The translations under genes were made by a program, and so were the position numbers. Source: Bacillus sp. RO2 (GTDB lineage: Bacteria; Bacillota; Bacilli; Bacillales; Bacillaceae_I). From it: 38,293 nt of DNA. Within the stretch, counting starts at the first letter, position 1. Each line of letters starts with the position of its first letter. Below the pieces are notes generated by a model. The model had not been told where the DNA came from. It saw only the letters and a list, made by a program, of their open reading frames with translations, and did no database searches. Location: contig NZ_JAAXCU010000023.1 in the NCBI RefSeq assembly GCF_012911845.1, forward strand, positions 1 through 38,293, given 5' to 3'. Below, in pieces: positions 1 to 8,772 of the stretch.

Positions 1-364
1 GCGTATGACTACCTCTGCCTTTAAAATTCGGCGAACTTTGTCCTCATTCTGCGCGTATGACTACCTCTCGCTTTGACATGCGGGGAACTTTGTCCTCATT
101 CGGCGCGTATGACTACCTCTCCCTTTAAAATGCGAGGAACTTTGTCCTCATTCGGCGCGTATGACTACCTCTCCCTTTAACATGCGGGGAACTTTGTCCT
201 CATTCGGCGCGTATGACTACCTCTCCCTTTGAAATGTGGGGAACTTTGTCCTCATTCGGCGCGTATGACTACCTCTCCCTTTGAAATGCGGGGAACTTTG
301 TCCTCATTCGACGCGTATGACTACCTCTTCCTTTAAAATACGGGGAACTTTGTCCTCATTCAAC
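1..364. repeat. 52-bp direct tandem repeat array A (7 units)
   Basis: Seven head-to-tail units start at 1, 53, 105, 157, 209, 261 and 313, each exactly 52 bp with no indels. A decayed eighth start is at 365. Each unit opens with GCGTATGACTACCTCT and closes with ACTTTGTCCTCATTC plus a few bases. Substitutions concentrate in the middle (TTTAAAATGCGGGG variants). The period is not a multiple of 3, so a continuous repeated protein is excluded. There are no spacers, so it is not a CRISPR array. The array begins at the first base, so its left end is outside the window. It lies beyond the ileS terminator. Function is unknown. Confidence 0.95.
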
Positions 365-412
365 CTGTATGACGAAGCAACCCCTATACAAACTAATCAC
401 AAATAATAATAG

Positions 413-442
413 AACCTGCGCCAACAATTGTCAGCGCAGGTC
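413..442 (-). terminator. Probable ileS terminator
   Basis: An inverted repeat with arms ACCTGCGC and GCGCAGGT around a 12-nt loop lies just after the ileS stop codon. On the minus strand it is followed by a moderately U-rich tail (TTCTATTATTATTTG) rather than a pure U-run. The position and stable 8-bp GC-rich stem favour an intrinsic terminator. Confidence 0.7.
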
Positions 443-455
443 CATTCTTCAAGTA

Positions 456-3224
456 TTAAGCACTATAATTTTCTTTAACTACAGTTGCGCAGCGAACGCA
501 AAGTGTTGGATGGTCCTTATCTTCTCCAACTGTCGGTGTGACAACCCAGCAGCGGTCACATGTTTCGCCTTCTGCAGGTGTAACGGAGATGGCTACTCCT
601 TCAAATTGTTGCGCAGTTTCTGGAGCTTCTTCTTTCACACCAGCAACTTCCAACCCGGAAACGATGAACAGTTGCTGTACGTTTTCTTCGATGGAATCAA
701 GCAATGCCTTCGTTTCGGCATTCGGATATAATGTGATTTTTGCTGCAAGGGATTTACCGATCACTTTTTCATTACGGGCAACCTCTAGCGCTTTTAACAC
801 ATCATCACGAAGTGCCATGAATTTATCCCATTTTTCTTCAATCGCATCTGCACCGTCAACAGACAATACGTCCGGCATATCAACCAGTTGTACACTTTCT
901 TCTTTTACAAAATCAATGTGTGACCATACTTCGTCAGCTGTATGAGGAAGGATTGGTGTCACAAGTTTAGTAAGAGCAAGCAATGTCTCATAAAGTACAG
1001 TTTGGATGGCACGGCGGTCATGCTGGTCTTTTCCTTCGATATAAAGGATGTCTTTAGCAAAGTCAAGGTAGAATGAACTCAATTCAATCGTACAGAAATT
1101 GTGAACAGCATGATAGATTCCAGCAAACTCATATTCTTCATAGGACTTTTTCACTTTCGTGATTAAGTTGTTAAGTTTGACCATCATGTAACGGTCCACT
1201 TCACGTAGATCTTTCATTTCCACCGCATTTACGGTCGGATCAAAGTCAGAAAGATTACCTAGCAGGAAGCGGAAAGTATTACGGATTTTACGATACACTT
1301 CAGCTACTTGCTTTAAGATGTTATCAGAAACACGAACGTCAGATTGATAATCAACAGAAGCTACCCATAAACGAAGAATATCTGCACCAAGTTGGTTCAT
1401 CACTTTAGAAGGAAGAACAACATTACCTAGTGATTTACTCATTTTGCGACCTTCTCCATCAAGTGCGAACCCATGACTCAAGATTCCTTTGTAAGGAGCT
1501 TTTCCAGTTACAGCTACACTTGTTGTCAATGAAGAGTTGAACCATCCGCGATATTGGTCAGAACCTTCCAGGTAAAGGTCAGCAGGACGTTGCAGGTCAT
1601 CTCTTTCTTCTAGAACTGATTGATGGGATGAACCGGAATCAAACCATACGTCCATGATGTCCATCTCTTTAAAGAAAGTGCCGTTTTGACTTCCTTCATG
1701 TGTGAAACCTTCTGGAAGCAAGTCTTTCGCTTCTTTTTCAAACCAGATATTAGATCCATGCTCTCTGAACAAAGCAGATACATGATCGATTGTTTCGTCT
1801 GTAATAATTTCCTGGCCGTTTTCTGCATAGAACACAGGAATTGGAACTCCCCATGCACGCTGACGGGAAATACACCAGTCTCCACGGTCACGTACCATGT
1901 TGTAAAGGCGAGTTTCACCCCATGCTGGTACCCATTTTGTTTCTGCCACTGCTTCAAGCAATTGGTCCCTGATTTTATCAATAGAAGCAAACCATTGTGC
2001 TGTTGCACGGAAGATGGTCGGCTTTTTCGTACGCCAGTCATGTGGATAAGAGTGCGTGATAAAGTTCAGTTTTAAAAGTGCTCCTGCTTCTTGTAGTTTT
2101 TCTGTAATAGGCTTGTTAGCCTCGTCATAGAAAAGCCCTTCAAATCCTGGTGCTTCTTCTGTCATATTTCCTTTTGCATCAACCGGGCACAATACATCTA
2201 GGCCATACTTCTTTCCGATGATAAAGTCGTCTTCCCCGTGACCTGGTGCAGTATGAACACAACCTGTTCCTGCGTCAGTCGTTACATGGTCACCAAGCAT
2301 TACTAATGAAGTGCGGTCATATAACGGATGTTTCGCAACTACATGCTCTAATTCTGCGCCTTTAAGTGTTTTCACAACTTTTGCATCTTCCCACTCAAGT
2401 GTGCTAGATACAGTTTCCATAAGTTCTGCAGCGATGATGAACTTACGGCCATTTACTTCGACAACATTGTAATCTAGATCCGCATGCACAGCAATTCCAA
2501 GGTTAGCAGGAATGGTCCATGGAGTGGTCGTCCAGATGATGAAGCTTTCAGATCCATCTAGTACGCCTTTTCCGTCTTCTACTTTAAATGCTACATAGAT
2601 AGAAGGAGAGCGTTTATCTTGATACTCGATTTCCGCTTCTGCAAGTGCAGACTCACTGGAAGGAGACCAATAAACCGGCTTCAAGCCTTTATAGATCAAT
2701 CCATTTTTCGCCATTTCACCAAAAACTTTGATTTGTTGTGCTTCATATTCAGGCTTTAGTGTGATATAAGGATTGAACCAGTCACCGCGTACACCAAGAC
2801 GCATAAATTGCTCACGTTGGCGGTCTACTTGGTCGTAAGCATATTCTTCACATAATTTACGAAAGTCTGCTACGGACATTTCTTTGCGTTTTACTTTTTT
2901 GTTCTTTGTAAGAGCTGTTTCAATTGGCAGACCGTGTGTATCCCAGCCAGGAACATATGGTGCATGGTAGCCGCTCATGGATTTGTAACGGACGATGAAG
3001 TCTTTTAGGACTTTGTTGAGTGCGTGACCCATATGGATGTCTCCGTTTGCGTATGGTGGTCCGTCGTGCAGTACGTACATTGGGCGGTCTTTTGTGCGTT
3101 CTTGCACTTTTTTGTAGATGTCCATTTCGTCCCATTTTTGTTGCTGTTGTGGTTCGCGGTTTGGTAGGTTTCCGCGCATTGGGAATTCGGTTTTAGGCAT
3201 TAATAAGGTATCTTTGTATTCCAT
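456..3224 (-). CDS. ileS: Isoleucyl-tRNA synthetase
   Basis: Class I aminoacyl-tRNA synthetase that charges tRNA-Ile with isoleucine in the cytoplasm and edits misactivated valine. The 922-residue product matches the Bacillus family length (about 921). The HIGH-type signature is HMGH at residues 64-67, and KMSKS appears in the C-terminal part of the catalytic core ([10 protein letters not shown]). A C-terminal zinc ribbon is formed by Cys889/892 and Cys909/912. This is the bacterial type with a zinc ribbon tail, not the eukaryote-like, mupirocin-resistant type. The start is the ATG behind GGAGG with 7-nt spacing, giving [10 protein letters not shown]; an upstream in-frame extension lacks a ribosome site. 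It is expressed from its own promoter through a T-box leader, and follows divIVA as in B. subtilis. Confidence 0.98.
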   Translation of the reverse strand: MEYKDTLLMPKTEFPMRGNLPNREPQQQQKWDEMDIYKKVQERTKDRPMYVLHDGPPYANGDIHMGHALNKVLKDFIVRYKSMSGYHAPYVPGWDTHGLPIETALTKNKKVKRKEMSVADFRKLCEEYAYDQVDRQREQFMRLGVRGDWFNPYITLKPEYEAQQIKVFGEMAKNGLIYKGLKPVYWSPSSESALAEAEIEYQDKRSPSIYVAFKVEDGKGVLDGSESFIIWTTTPWTIPANLGIAVHADLDYNVVEVNGRKFIIAAELMETVSSTLEWEDAKVVKTLKGAELEHVVAKHPLYDRTSLVMLGDHVTTDAGTGCVHTAPGHGEDDFIIGKKYGLDVLCPVDAKGNMTEEAPGFEGLFYDEANKPITEKLQEAGALLKLNFITHSYPHDWRTKKPTIFRATAQWFASIDKIRDQLLEAVAETKWVPAWGETRLYNMVRDRGDWCISRQRAWGVPIPVFYAENGQEIITDETIDHVSALFREHGSNIWFEKEAKDLLPEGFTHEGSQNGTFFKEMDIMDVWFDSGSSHQSVLEERDDLQRPADLYLEGSDQYRGWFNSSLTTSVAVTGKAPYKGILSHGFALDGEGRKMSKSLGNVVLPSKVMNQLGADILRLWVASVDYQSDVRVSDNILKQVAEVYRKIRNTFRFLLGNLSDFDPTVNAVEMKDLREVDRYMMVKLNNLITKVKKSYEEYEFAGIYHAVHNFCTIELSSFYLDFAKDILYIEGKDQHDRRAIQTVLYETLLALTKLVTPILPHTADEVWSHIDFVKEESVQLVDMPDVLSVDGADAIEEKWDKFMALRDDVLKALEVARNEKVIGKSLAAKITLYPNAETKALLDSIEENVQQLFIVSGLEVAGVKEEAPETAQQFEGVAISVTPAEGETCDRCWVVTPTVGEDKDHPTLCVRCATVVKENYSA

Positions 3225-3273
3225 GTTCTTTCCTCCAACTTTCACGTTTTTGTTTTTTCATAAATAAAGGTAT

Positions 3274-3393
3274 TGTTAATTTCCGCACTGGGCTTAGCTT
3301 TCCTATGGGCTGACGTGAGCCTCCTCAGCTATGCCTGCGGGGTCTTCACCTAGCGTTATCTCCCTCAGGAGTCTTCGCCCTGTGCTACAAATC
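3274..3393 (-). repeat. Interspersed inverted-repeat element, copy 1 (in ileS leader)
   Basis: A 120-bp GC-richer block. Read on the minus strand it begins GATTTGTAG and ends GCGGAAATTAACA, with GAAGACTCCTG, ACCCCGCAGGC and GAGGAGGCTCACG inside. It shares GAGGAGGCTCAC and the general end structure with the copy at 25269-25375. Its plus-strand left end is nearly identical to the remnant at 21360. It lies between the T-box terminator and the ileS ribosome site, so it must be part of the read-through ileS mRNA. No transposase is encoded. It resembles the short noncoding intergenic repeats common in Bacillaceae genomes; MITE-like mobility is an inference. Confidence 0.8.
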
Positions 3394-3401
3394 TTCAAGC
3401 A

Positions 3402-3656
3402 AATAAAAAAATCCCCTCATCCCATGAAAGGGACGAGAGGATCTCCCGTGGTACCACCCTAAATTGACGTAACTGCTTAATGGCAGTTTTAGTCCACTTT
3501 AGCATTCGTAACGTGAATGTGACGACAAGACTTACAGGCAATGTGCGTTCAGTCCCGTGCTCTAGGGTGATCTTCACTTCTCTTCTTATACCGGGCTTTC
3601 ACCGACCCCGGTTCGCTATAATAAGTGGCAAGAGAAACTACTGTCCCTATCAACGC
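3402..3656 (-). promoter_or_regulatory. T-box riboswitch of ileS (Ile specifier)
   Basis: tRNA-sensing leader that allows read-through into ileS when uncharged tRNA-Ile pairs with it. The T-box core AGGGTGGTACCACG is at 3447-3460 on the minus strand. A terminator hairpin (arms around GATCCTCTCGTCCC and GGGATGAGGGGAT) ends in a U-run at 3405-3411. Stem I is closed by GCGTT/AACGC (3652-3656 with 3545-3549). Its 3' side holds the specifier context GTGAAGATCACC, in which the codon ATC (3569-3571) reads isoleucine. This agrees with the gene downstream. Confidence 0.95.
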
Positions 3657-3721
3657 TTTAATTAATTTATAAAAATAAGTGCATGTATTTATTGTATGAA
3701 AAAACTTTGATTTGTTTCGTT

Positions 3722-3751
3722 ATTATACTGAATATAACCTTATATCGTCAA
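3722..3751 (-). promoter_or_regulatory. Sigma-A promoter of the ileS T-box transcript
   Basis: On the minus strand TTGACG (3746-3751) and a perfect TATAAT (3722-3727) are separated by 18 bp, directly after the divIVA stop codon and about 65 bp before stem I of the T-box. This is a strong consensus match and makes ileS independent of the division genes upstream. Confidence 0.85.
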
Positions 3752-3753
3752 GG

Positions 3754-4254
3754 TTATACTCCACTTTCTTCTAATTCTTTATCTTTTTCTTCGTATTCCA
3801 TTAAGTGTTCCCAGTCATCGTTATCAATTAGCTCCAACTGCGCTTCAACAAGCATCTTGAAACGGTTGCGGAAGATTTTTGACTGCTTCTTCAATTCGTC
3901 TATTTCCACTTGAAGCTTTCTTGATTTCAATAACGATTCATTAATAATACGGTCTGCGTTCTTTTCCGCTTCCTTGATAATCAGTTTTGCTTCTTTCTGG
4001 GCATTTCTTCTGACATCCTCTGCGGATTCTTGTGCCACTAGTATAGACTTATTTAACGTTTCTTCGATCGTGGTAAAGTGAGATAAACGGTCATTCAATT
4101 CTTTGACCTTTTCCTCATGTTCTTTCTTTTCACGCAGAATCATCTCATAGTCCTTGATTACCTGATCAAGGAATTCATTTACTTCATCTTCATCGTAGCC
4201 TCGAAAAGCCTTATTAAACTCTTTATTGTGAATATCAAGTGGTGTTAAGGGCAT
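3754..4254 (-). CDS. divIVA: Cell division and polarity protein DivIVA
   Basis: Coiled-coil scaffold that binds negatively curved membrane at poles and septa. In Bacillus it positions MinJ/MinCD and anchors the chromosome origin during sporulation. The 166-residue product (B. subtilis 164) opens with the DivIVA/GpsB lipid-binding domain MPLTPLDIHNKEFNKAFRGY and the YDEDEVNEFLDQV segment. A long charged heptad-rich coiled coil covers most of the rest, with an acidic tail. The start is the ATG behind GGAGG in TGGAGGTGGCATCAATG; five further residues upstream are in frame but unsupported. It is the last gene of the ylm/sepF group, 79 bp after ylmH, and is followed at once by the ileS promoter. 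Confidence 0.97.
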   Translation of the reverse strand: MPLTPLDIHNKEFNKAFRGYDEDEVNEFLDQVIKDYEMILREKKEHEEKVKELNDRLSHFTTIEETLNKSILVAQESAEDVRRNAQKEAKLIIKEAEKNADRIINESLLKSRKLQVEIDELKKQSKIFRNRFKMLVEAQLELIDNDDWEHLMEYEEKDKELEESGV

Positions 4255-4333
4255 TGATGCCACCTCCATTAAAATCTCTACTGTTACTTAACATTATTCG
4301 ACATACTCTCTTGTTTTCCTGCCAAACAAAAAA

Positions 4334-5107
4334 TTATTTTTGTTTTCCTACAATAATTCTCCATTTGTCTTTCTTGGTTTTTCCATCCACAGTCAAAAGT
4401 TTACTTCTCCCAAATCCCCTTACAGAAAGGATGTCTCCTTCCTGGCATTCAAAGGCTGTCTGCTCAACAAGCTTCCAGTTAATCTTCACCTTTTTAGCAC
4501 CAATCAATAATTGCGCCTTTTGTCTAGAAAGATTGTAGATGGACGCTATCATAACATCCAATCGCAAGGATGCAGCTGTCGTAGAAGCTTCGTCCCAGCT
4601 TGATTCGGTTGATTTTAGTGACTCAAGAGGTATCTCATTCAAAGACACTTTCACTTTACCTACTTCTTGTAATTGCAACTCAACAAAAGCACTTACTTCT
4701 GAGCTCAGTATAACTTGAATAGTTGTATCGTGAAAATAAATATCCCCAAATTTGCTTCTTTTTAGACCGATACCCATCAAGGAACCTAGCACTTGGCGAT
4801 GTTCAATCTTCACAAACTTTTCGGGGTAGGAAAGATCATAAGCTTTTAGCTGGAAGTCCTCTGCAGTGGGTTCGAGGTAGGGAGGATATAAAAGGGCACG
4901 TTTTCTTTCGGCACCAGTTGTTCCCCCATGGAAAGCAAGCTTAACATCCTCATTATTACCTACTACACTTTTCACAATTTCCTGCTCACGAGGGTCAAGG
5001 AAATCCGTAAGTTTTGAAACATACTGTTCGATTACAGTATCCTTCCATTCCAATACTTGGTCGATAAAATCATGCTCTTCTTGACGAAAATGTTGATAAA
5101 TACTCAT
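4334..5107 (-). CDS. ylmH: S4-domain RNA-binding protein YlmH (RqcP2-like)
   Basis: Cytoplasmic RNA-binding protein of about 257 residues. The C-terminal S4 domain (around SLRLDVMIASIYNLSRQKAQ to the end) has the usual basic surface; the N-terminal part is the YlmH-specific domain, including the FHGGTTGAERKR segment. Family members have been linked to ribosome-associated quality control and rescue of stalled 50S subunits. I chose the second of two adjacent ATG codons, giving MSIYQHFRQEEHDFIDQVL as in the B. subtilis protein. The ribosome site (GAGTGA) is weak, so the start could be one codon earlier. It lies between ylmG and divIVA, as in most Firmicutes dcw regions. Confidence 0.93.
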   Translation of the reverse strand: MSIYQHFRQEEHDFIDQVLEWKDTVIEQYVSKLTDFLDPREQEIVKSVVGNNEDVKLAFHGGTTGAERKRALLYPPYLEPTAEDFQLKAYDLSYPEKFVKIEHRQVLGSLMGIGLKRSKFGDIYFHDTTIQVILSSEVSAFVELQLQEVGKVKVSLNEIPLESLKSTESSWDEASTTAASLRLDVMIASIYNLSRQKAQLLIGAKKVKINWKLVEQTAFECQEGDILSVRGFGRSKLLTVDGKTKKDKWRIIVGKQK

Positions 5108-5180
5108 CATATCACTCTACTCTTACAAAAGTTAAGAAGGGAACCCGTTAAAGTACTAGCGAGATTCCCTACTTTTACTA

Positions 5181-5450
5181 TTAATATATACCTATCATAC
5201 GAAACAAAGCTGCAAGCCCTAATACTGCATATCGCAATACGAAAATAGCGACAATTGGAGAAATGTCGATCATTCCTAGTGGCGGGATGATGCGGCGAAA
5301 CATGTCAAGATAAGGCTCACATATTCTTCCTAAAATCCTGCCAAAGGAAGATTCCCTTGCTCCTGGAAACCAAGACATAAAAATATAAATAATTAAAGCT
5401 ATCGTGTAAATAAAAACTAAATCGTTCAATAACCTAAAAAACATATCCAT
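5181..5450 (-). CDS. ylmG: YggT-family membrane protein YlmG
   Basis: Small membrane protein of 89 residues with two hydrophobic segments, about residues 7-27 and 62-84. They flank the YggT signature region [21 protein letters not shown] and the [17 protein letters not shown] motif. The family is conserved beside sepF in Gram-positives and cyanobacteria and has been tied to membrane and division organisation, but its molecular role is not settled. It starts 6 bp after the sepF stop codon, with its ribosome site (GAGGTGG) inside the end of sepF, so translation is probably coupled. Confidence 0.93.
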   Translation of the reverse strand: MDMFFRLLNDLVFIYTIALIIYIFMSWFPGARESSFGRILGRICEPYLDMFRRIIPPLGMIDISPIVAIFVLRYAVLGLAALFRMIGIY

Positions 5451-5456
5451 GTTAGT

Positions 5457-5921
5457 CTACCACCTCTTGTCTGTATATTCTTCCTGTTCTTGCTGCATAA
5501 TCTCAGAAATGGACCCAGATACATCCACATTGTCTGGCGTGCAAAGGAAAATATTCTGTCCAATGCGCTGGATATCCCCCCCAATGGCATATACGGTGCC
5601 ACTTAGGAAGTCTACGATCCGCTTAGCCTGATCTATATCTATTCTCTGCAAGTTGACGATGATTGCGCGGCGGTTCTTTAAATGGTCGGCAACGTCTTGT
5701 GCTTCCGAATAAGATCTAGGTTCATAAAGAACCACTTTGGATGTCTTCTGTACACTTTGCAAGCTGACAACATTTTGTCTTGAAGCAGGTTGAGTAGTCC
5801 CGGACCTTGTTCTTCTCGGCTCCTCTACCATTTCTTCTTCCTCGTATACTTCCGATTCTTTATACTCATATTCTTCATCATCTAAGGCAAAGAAACTTTT
5901 GAATTTTGATTTTATCGTCAT
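5457..5921 (-). CDS. sepF: Cell division protein SepF
   Basis: Membrane anchor and bundling protein of the Z-ring that binds the FtsZ C-terminal peptide and polymerises into rings at the septum. The 154 residues contain an N-terminal amphipathic membrane-binding segment ([13 protein letters not shown]), an acidic disordered linker rich in Glu and Tyr, and the C-terminal SepF core from about residue 60 ([18 protein letters not shown], then [20 protein letters not shown]). The start ATG lies behind GGAGGTG. It lies between ylmE and ylmG, 16 bp after ylmE, in an apparent operon starting at ylmD. Confidence 0.97.
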   Translation of the reverse strand: MTIKSKFKSFFALDDEEYEYKESEVYEEEEMVEEPRRTRSGTTQPASRQNVVSLQSVQKTSKVVLYEPRSYSEAQDVADHLKNRRAIIVNLQRIDIDQAKRIVDFLSGTVYAIGGDIQRIGQNIFLCTPDNVDVSGSISEIMQQEQEEYTDKRW

Positions 5922-5937
5922 ACCTTACACCTCCAAA

Positions 5938-6624
5938 TTATTGTTCGTTTCCTACAAGCGCACTTCCAATTCGGACGAATGTTGCACCTTCTTCAATAGC
6001 AATCTTGTAGTCATTGGACATCCCCATGGACAGTTCTGTACATGGCGCAAACGGAAGGTTCATCGATTGTATTTCTTGTTGCAGTGACTTCAATCCGCGG
6101 AAGCAGTTTCGCAACACTTTTTCCTCCTCTGTAAAAGGAGCCATTGTCATTAATCCGACAATTTGAATGTTATGGAAGTCTGAGAGCTTTTTTACAAATC
6201 CCGGAACTTCTTCCGGCATTAGCCCGTGTTTTGAATCTTCCCCTGACACGTTTACTTGAATAAAGCATTTAATGATTTTTTCTGCCCTTTTATGTATTTC
6301 TTCTGCTAGGGACTTGCGGTCCAAGGAGTGAATATAATCCACTTTATCAATGATATTTTTTACTTTTTTAGATTGTAAAGTGCCGATGAAATGCCACGTT
6401 GCTTGATTAGATATCGCATCCCATTTCTTTAAGAAACCATCATCACGATTTTCCCCAAGATGCACTACACCTGCTGAAATGGCCTCTTGAGCACGTTCTG
6501 TTGATACATATTTTGTAACACCAATAATCTTTACCTCTTCTACTGAACGATTGGCACTGTCACAGGCAGCTCTGATATTTTGCTGAATTTGTGAAAGATT
6601 TAATTGGACTGATTGTTCGCTCAT
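5938..6624 (-). CDS. ylmE: PLP homeostasis protein YlmE (YggS family)
   Basis: Pyridoxal 5'-phosphate binding protein of the YggS/PROSC (PLPBP) family, which buffers PLP and affects amino acid metabolism rather than catalysing a known reaction. The 228-residue single-domain TIM barrel has the PLP lysine at about Lys38 in IIGVTKYVS. Other family segments are HLGENRDDGFLKKW, WHFIGTLQSKK and ELSMGMSNDYKIAIEEG near the C terminus. Its ATG overlaps the ylmD stop by 4 bp (ATGA), so the two are probably translationally coupled. Confidence 0.95.
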   Translation of the reverse strand: MSEQSVQLNLSQIQQNIRAACDSANRSVEEVKIIGVTKYVSTERAQEAISAGVVHLGENRDDGFLKKWDAISNQATWHFIGTLQSKKVKNIIDKVDYIHSLDRKSLAEEIHKRAEKIIKCFIQVNVSGEDSKHGLMPEEVPGFVKKLSDFHNIQIVGLMTMAPFTEEEKVLRNCFRGLKSLQQEIQSMNLPFAPCTELSMGMSNDYKIAIEEGATFVRIGSALVGNEQ

Positions 6625-7454
6625 TCAATATCCGCACCTTTCAAACCGATAAAACTCATCATTCTTCCCGTTTTTCCTTTATCCCGACGATGAGAAAAGA
6701 ATAGGGATTCATTAGAGCTTGTACAAAAAGAGCTGCAAAGGATGTTTCTCTCCTTCACACCAGCTTTCAAAAGAAGTTCAAAATTGACTTTTTTAAGGTC
6801 AAGAGCATACTGCCCTCTAGAAACTTCTTTCATGTATGTTCCCTTTTCAACATCTGGAAGTGCATCCATTACTCTATTAACAACATGGTCATCCACAATA
6901 TATGCTTGTGCCGAAATAGCTGGTCCAATGGCAACTTGAATCGTATCAATGTTAACGCCATCTTCCATCCATCGATTAATCATGTTGCCGGCAATATTTT
7001 TCACGGTGCCTTTCCAGCCGGCATGAGCAATTCCAACAAGGGAATGCTCTTTGGAATAAAAGTACAATGGCACACAATCAGCAAAACATAGTGTTAATAA
7101 AATATTTTCACTATCTGTATAAATGCCATCTGTACCTGCCAAAGCAGTGCTGTAGGAATAAACACCTTTACCTTTATCATGGCTGTTTACTTTTATGATT
7201 TTATCTTCATGTGTTTGGTCGCATCCTACCCAATTTTTTGTAGGTATATTCAACCGGCTTGCCAAAATCTCTTTGTTTTGACAAACAGCATCCACTGAAT
7301 CATTGACATGCAACCCCATATTCAAAGTACTGAATTGTCCTTCACTGACGCCTCCATTTTTCGTAGTAAATCCGACGATCAAGTTGGAAGCATTCCCTTT
7401 CCATTCAGGGAGAGACAGTGTTTGTTCTTTTTCCAGAACAAATGGCTCCGTCAT
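6621..7454 (-). CDS. ylmD: YlmD, laccase-domain purine nucleoside phosphorylase (YfiH/PgeF family)
   Basis: Member of the DUF152/multicopper-polyphenol-oxidoreductase-like family. Studied members act on purine nucleosides (adenosine phosphorolysis and deamination), and the E. coli member has been linked to peptidoglycan editing. The 277-residue chain shows the metal-site residues in CFADCVPLYF and HAGWKGTVKNIAG, the conserved GPAISAQAYIVDD segment, and the C-terminal FFSHRRDKGKTGRM motif. It starts with ATG behind AGAAGGTG and appears to have its own promoter, heading the ylmD-ylmE-sepF-ylmG-ylmH run. The physiological substrate in this organism cannot be read from sequence. Confidence 0.92.
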   Translation of the reverse strand: MTEPFVLEKEQTLSLPEWKGNASNLIVGFTTKNGGVSEGQFSTLNMGLHVNDSVDAVCQNKEILASRLNIPTKNWVGCDQTHEDKIIKVNSHDKGKGVYSYSTALAGTDGIYTDSENILLTLCFADCVPLYFYSKEHSLVGIAHAGWKGTVKNIAGNMINRWMEDGVNIDTIQVAIGPAISAQAYIVDDHVVNRVMDALPDVEKGTYMKEVSRGQYALDLKKVNFELLLKAGVKERNILCSSFCTSSNESLFFSHRRDKGKTGRMMSFIGLKGADIE

Positions 7455-7493
7455 CTATGACACCTTCTTTATGTTACACTCATATTCTTTCAT

Positions 7494-7499
7494 ATTGTA
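7494..7499 (-). promoter_or_regulatory. Putative extended -10 promoter of ylmD
   Basis: On the minus strand TGGTACAAT, an extended -10 form (TGnTAnAAT), lies about 40 bp upstream of the ylmD start. A recognisable -35 is missing; the best hexamer, TTCAAT, is weak. Only the -10 hexamer is marked. Confidence 0.5.
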
Positions 7500-7557
7500 C
7501 CACATTTTTCTACTAACATTGAATTATATTATCCCTTTCGACAGTAATTTTCGCGCA

Positions 7558-7818
7558 TCATTCCTCATATGCAGTCTCTACTTTTGTTTGATAACGCACA
7601 AGAATAACATCTGCACCGATTTTGACGATATTTCGCCATGGAATAACGACCTCCTCATCCTTACCAAAAAAACCTAGCATCTTTCCTCCTCCGGTAATGA
7701 TGATGGCCTCAATCTTTCCATTTGTTAGATTTATGTCTATATCGCCAATGTTACCAAGTTTCTTCCCATCCGAGACATTTACCACATCTTTCATTTGAAA
7801 ATCAGATATTTTTACCAT
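7558..7818 (-). CDS. ylmC: YlmC/YmxH-family PRC-barrel sporulation-associated protein
   Basis: Small protein of 86 residues with a PRC-barrel-like fold, close to B. subtilis YlmC (about 81). Conserved segments are KDVVNVSDGKKLGNIGDIDI, GKMLGFFGKDEEVVIPW and NIVKIGADVILVR. Family members are restricted to spore formers and are often listed as sporulation proteins; a biochemical function is not established. The second in-frame ATG is preferred because GGGGG stands 7 nt before it, while the first ATG abuts that ribosome site. It sits after sigG, separated from it by a strong terminator, so it is probably a separate transcript. Confidence 0.9.
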   Translation of the reverse strand: MVKISDFQMKDVVNVSDGKKLGNIGDIDINLTNGKIEAIIITGGGKMLGFFGKDEEVVIPWRNIVKIGADVILVRYQTKVETAYEE

Positions 7819-7837
7819 GTCCATTCCCCCATTTTAG

Positions 7838-7861
7838 CTATCATACTTAACTATATGATAG
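7838..7861 (-). promoter_or_regulatory. Perfect 8-bp inverted repeat upstream of ylmC
   Basis: CTATCATA and TATGATAG are separated by 8 bp, about 20 bp upstream of the ylmC start. It overlaps a CATATAGT sequence resembling a sigma-E -10. It could be an operator or a 5' mRNA hairpin; the sequence does not decide. Confidence 0.45.
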
Positions 7862-7920
7862 ATGTATCGAACTTCATGAAGAGAAAAGAAAAAAGTTTTG
7901 TTACATACATTAACTTGTCC

Positions 7921-7965
7921 AAAAAAAAGAACCAGAGATCCGTTTGAGAGGAGGATCCTGGAACT
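7921..7965 (-). terminator. sigG terminator
   Basis: On the minus strand GTTCCAGGATCC pairs with GGATCTCTGGTTC (one bulge), followed by an uninterrupted run of eight T. It stands 23 bp after the sigG stop codon. A clear intrinsic terminator. Confidence 0.9.
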
Positions 7966-7987
7966 TTTATTTTTATATTTTCCTGCA

Positions 7988-8767
7988 TTAGCTTTGAATA
8001 TTCTTATTCATTTGCTTAATTGCTGCCTTTTCTAGGCGAGATACTTGAGCTTGCGAAATTCCGATTTCATCAGCAACTTCCATCTGTGTTTTACCTTGAA
8101 AGAAACGTTTTCTCAAGATTAGTTTTTCCCTGTCATTCAGGCGTCTCATTCCTTCTTTTAAAGCAATCTCTTCTATCCATTGGATATCTTTGTTCTTCTC
8201 ATCACTGATTTGATCCAATACATAGATAGGATCTCCTCCATCATTGTAGATTGGCTCAAACAATGAGACAGGATCTTGGATAGCGTCAAGGGCGAAAACA
8301 ATTTCTTCATGGGGTACTTCCAAAACTTTTGAAATCTCTTCTGCTGTCGGTTCTCTGGATGTTTCACTCATTAATCTTTCTCTCACCTGCAGTGCTTTAT
8401 AAGCGATATCACGTAACGACCTAGAGACTCTAATTGGATTATTGTCACGAAGGTATCGTCTGATTTCCCCGATGATCATCGGTACTGCATATGTAGAAAA
8501 TTTAACATTCTGACCTAAATCAAAGTTATCAATGGATTTCATCAATCCTATACATCCTACTTGAAATAAGTCATCTACAAATTCTCCACGGTTGTTAAAC
8601 CGTTGAATAACACTTAATACAAGCCTTAAATTGCCATTCACAAGCTTTTCACGAGCAGAAAGCTCACCACTTTGCATTTCGCGAAACAACTTCCTCATTT
8701 CTTCATTTTTCAAAACAGGAAGCTTAGAGGTGTCTACTCCACAAATCTCTACCTTATTACGTGTCAT
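7988..8767 (-). CDS. sigG: RNA polymerase sporulation sigma factor sigma-G
   Basis: Late forespore-specific sigma factor that directs transcription of spore protection and germination genes after engulfment. The 259-residue product (B. subtilis 260) has the MTRNKVEICGVDTSKLP N terminus and region 2 (NLRLVLSVIQRFNNRGEFVDDLFQVGCIGLMK, then NVKFSTYAVPMIIGEIRRYL). Region 3 and region 4 follow, with the helix-turn-helix at QMEVADEIGISQAQVSRLEK. It has its own promoter and a structured leader downstream of spoIIGA-sigE, and ends at a terminator. The start ATG is behind AGGAGGGG. Confidence 0.98.
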   Translation of the reverse strand: MTRNKVEICGVDTSKLPVLKNEEMRKLFREMQSGELSAREKLVNGNLRLVLSVIQRFNNRGEFVDDLFQVGCIGLMKSIDNFDLGQNVKFSTYAVPMIIGEIRRYLRDNNPIRVSRSLRDIAYKALQVRERLMSETSREPTAEEISKVLEVPHEEIVFALDAIQDPVSLFEPIYNDGGDPIYVLDQISDEKNKDIQWIEEIALKEGMRRLNDREKLILRKRFFQGKTQMEVADEIGISQAQVSRLEKAAIKQMNKNIQS

Positions 8768-8772
8768 TCTTT

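Noticed and set aside
1-364. Array A (and B) as a CRISPR array
   Set aside because: Units are contiguous and similar over their whole length; there are no unique spacers, and no cas genes are present.
369-945. Plus-strand reading frames of 120 and 135 codons opposite the ileS 3' end
   Set aside because: They lie antisense to a well-conserved gene, lack ribosome sites and have no recognisable domain; shadows of ileS.
5111-5180. Terminator between ylmG and ylmH (AGGGAATC and GGTTCCCT arms)
   Set aside because: Pairing is imperfect and there is no U-run; it lies inside an apparent operon.
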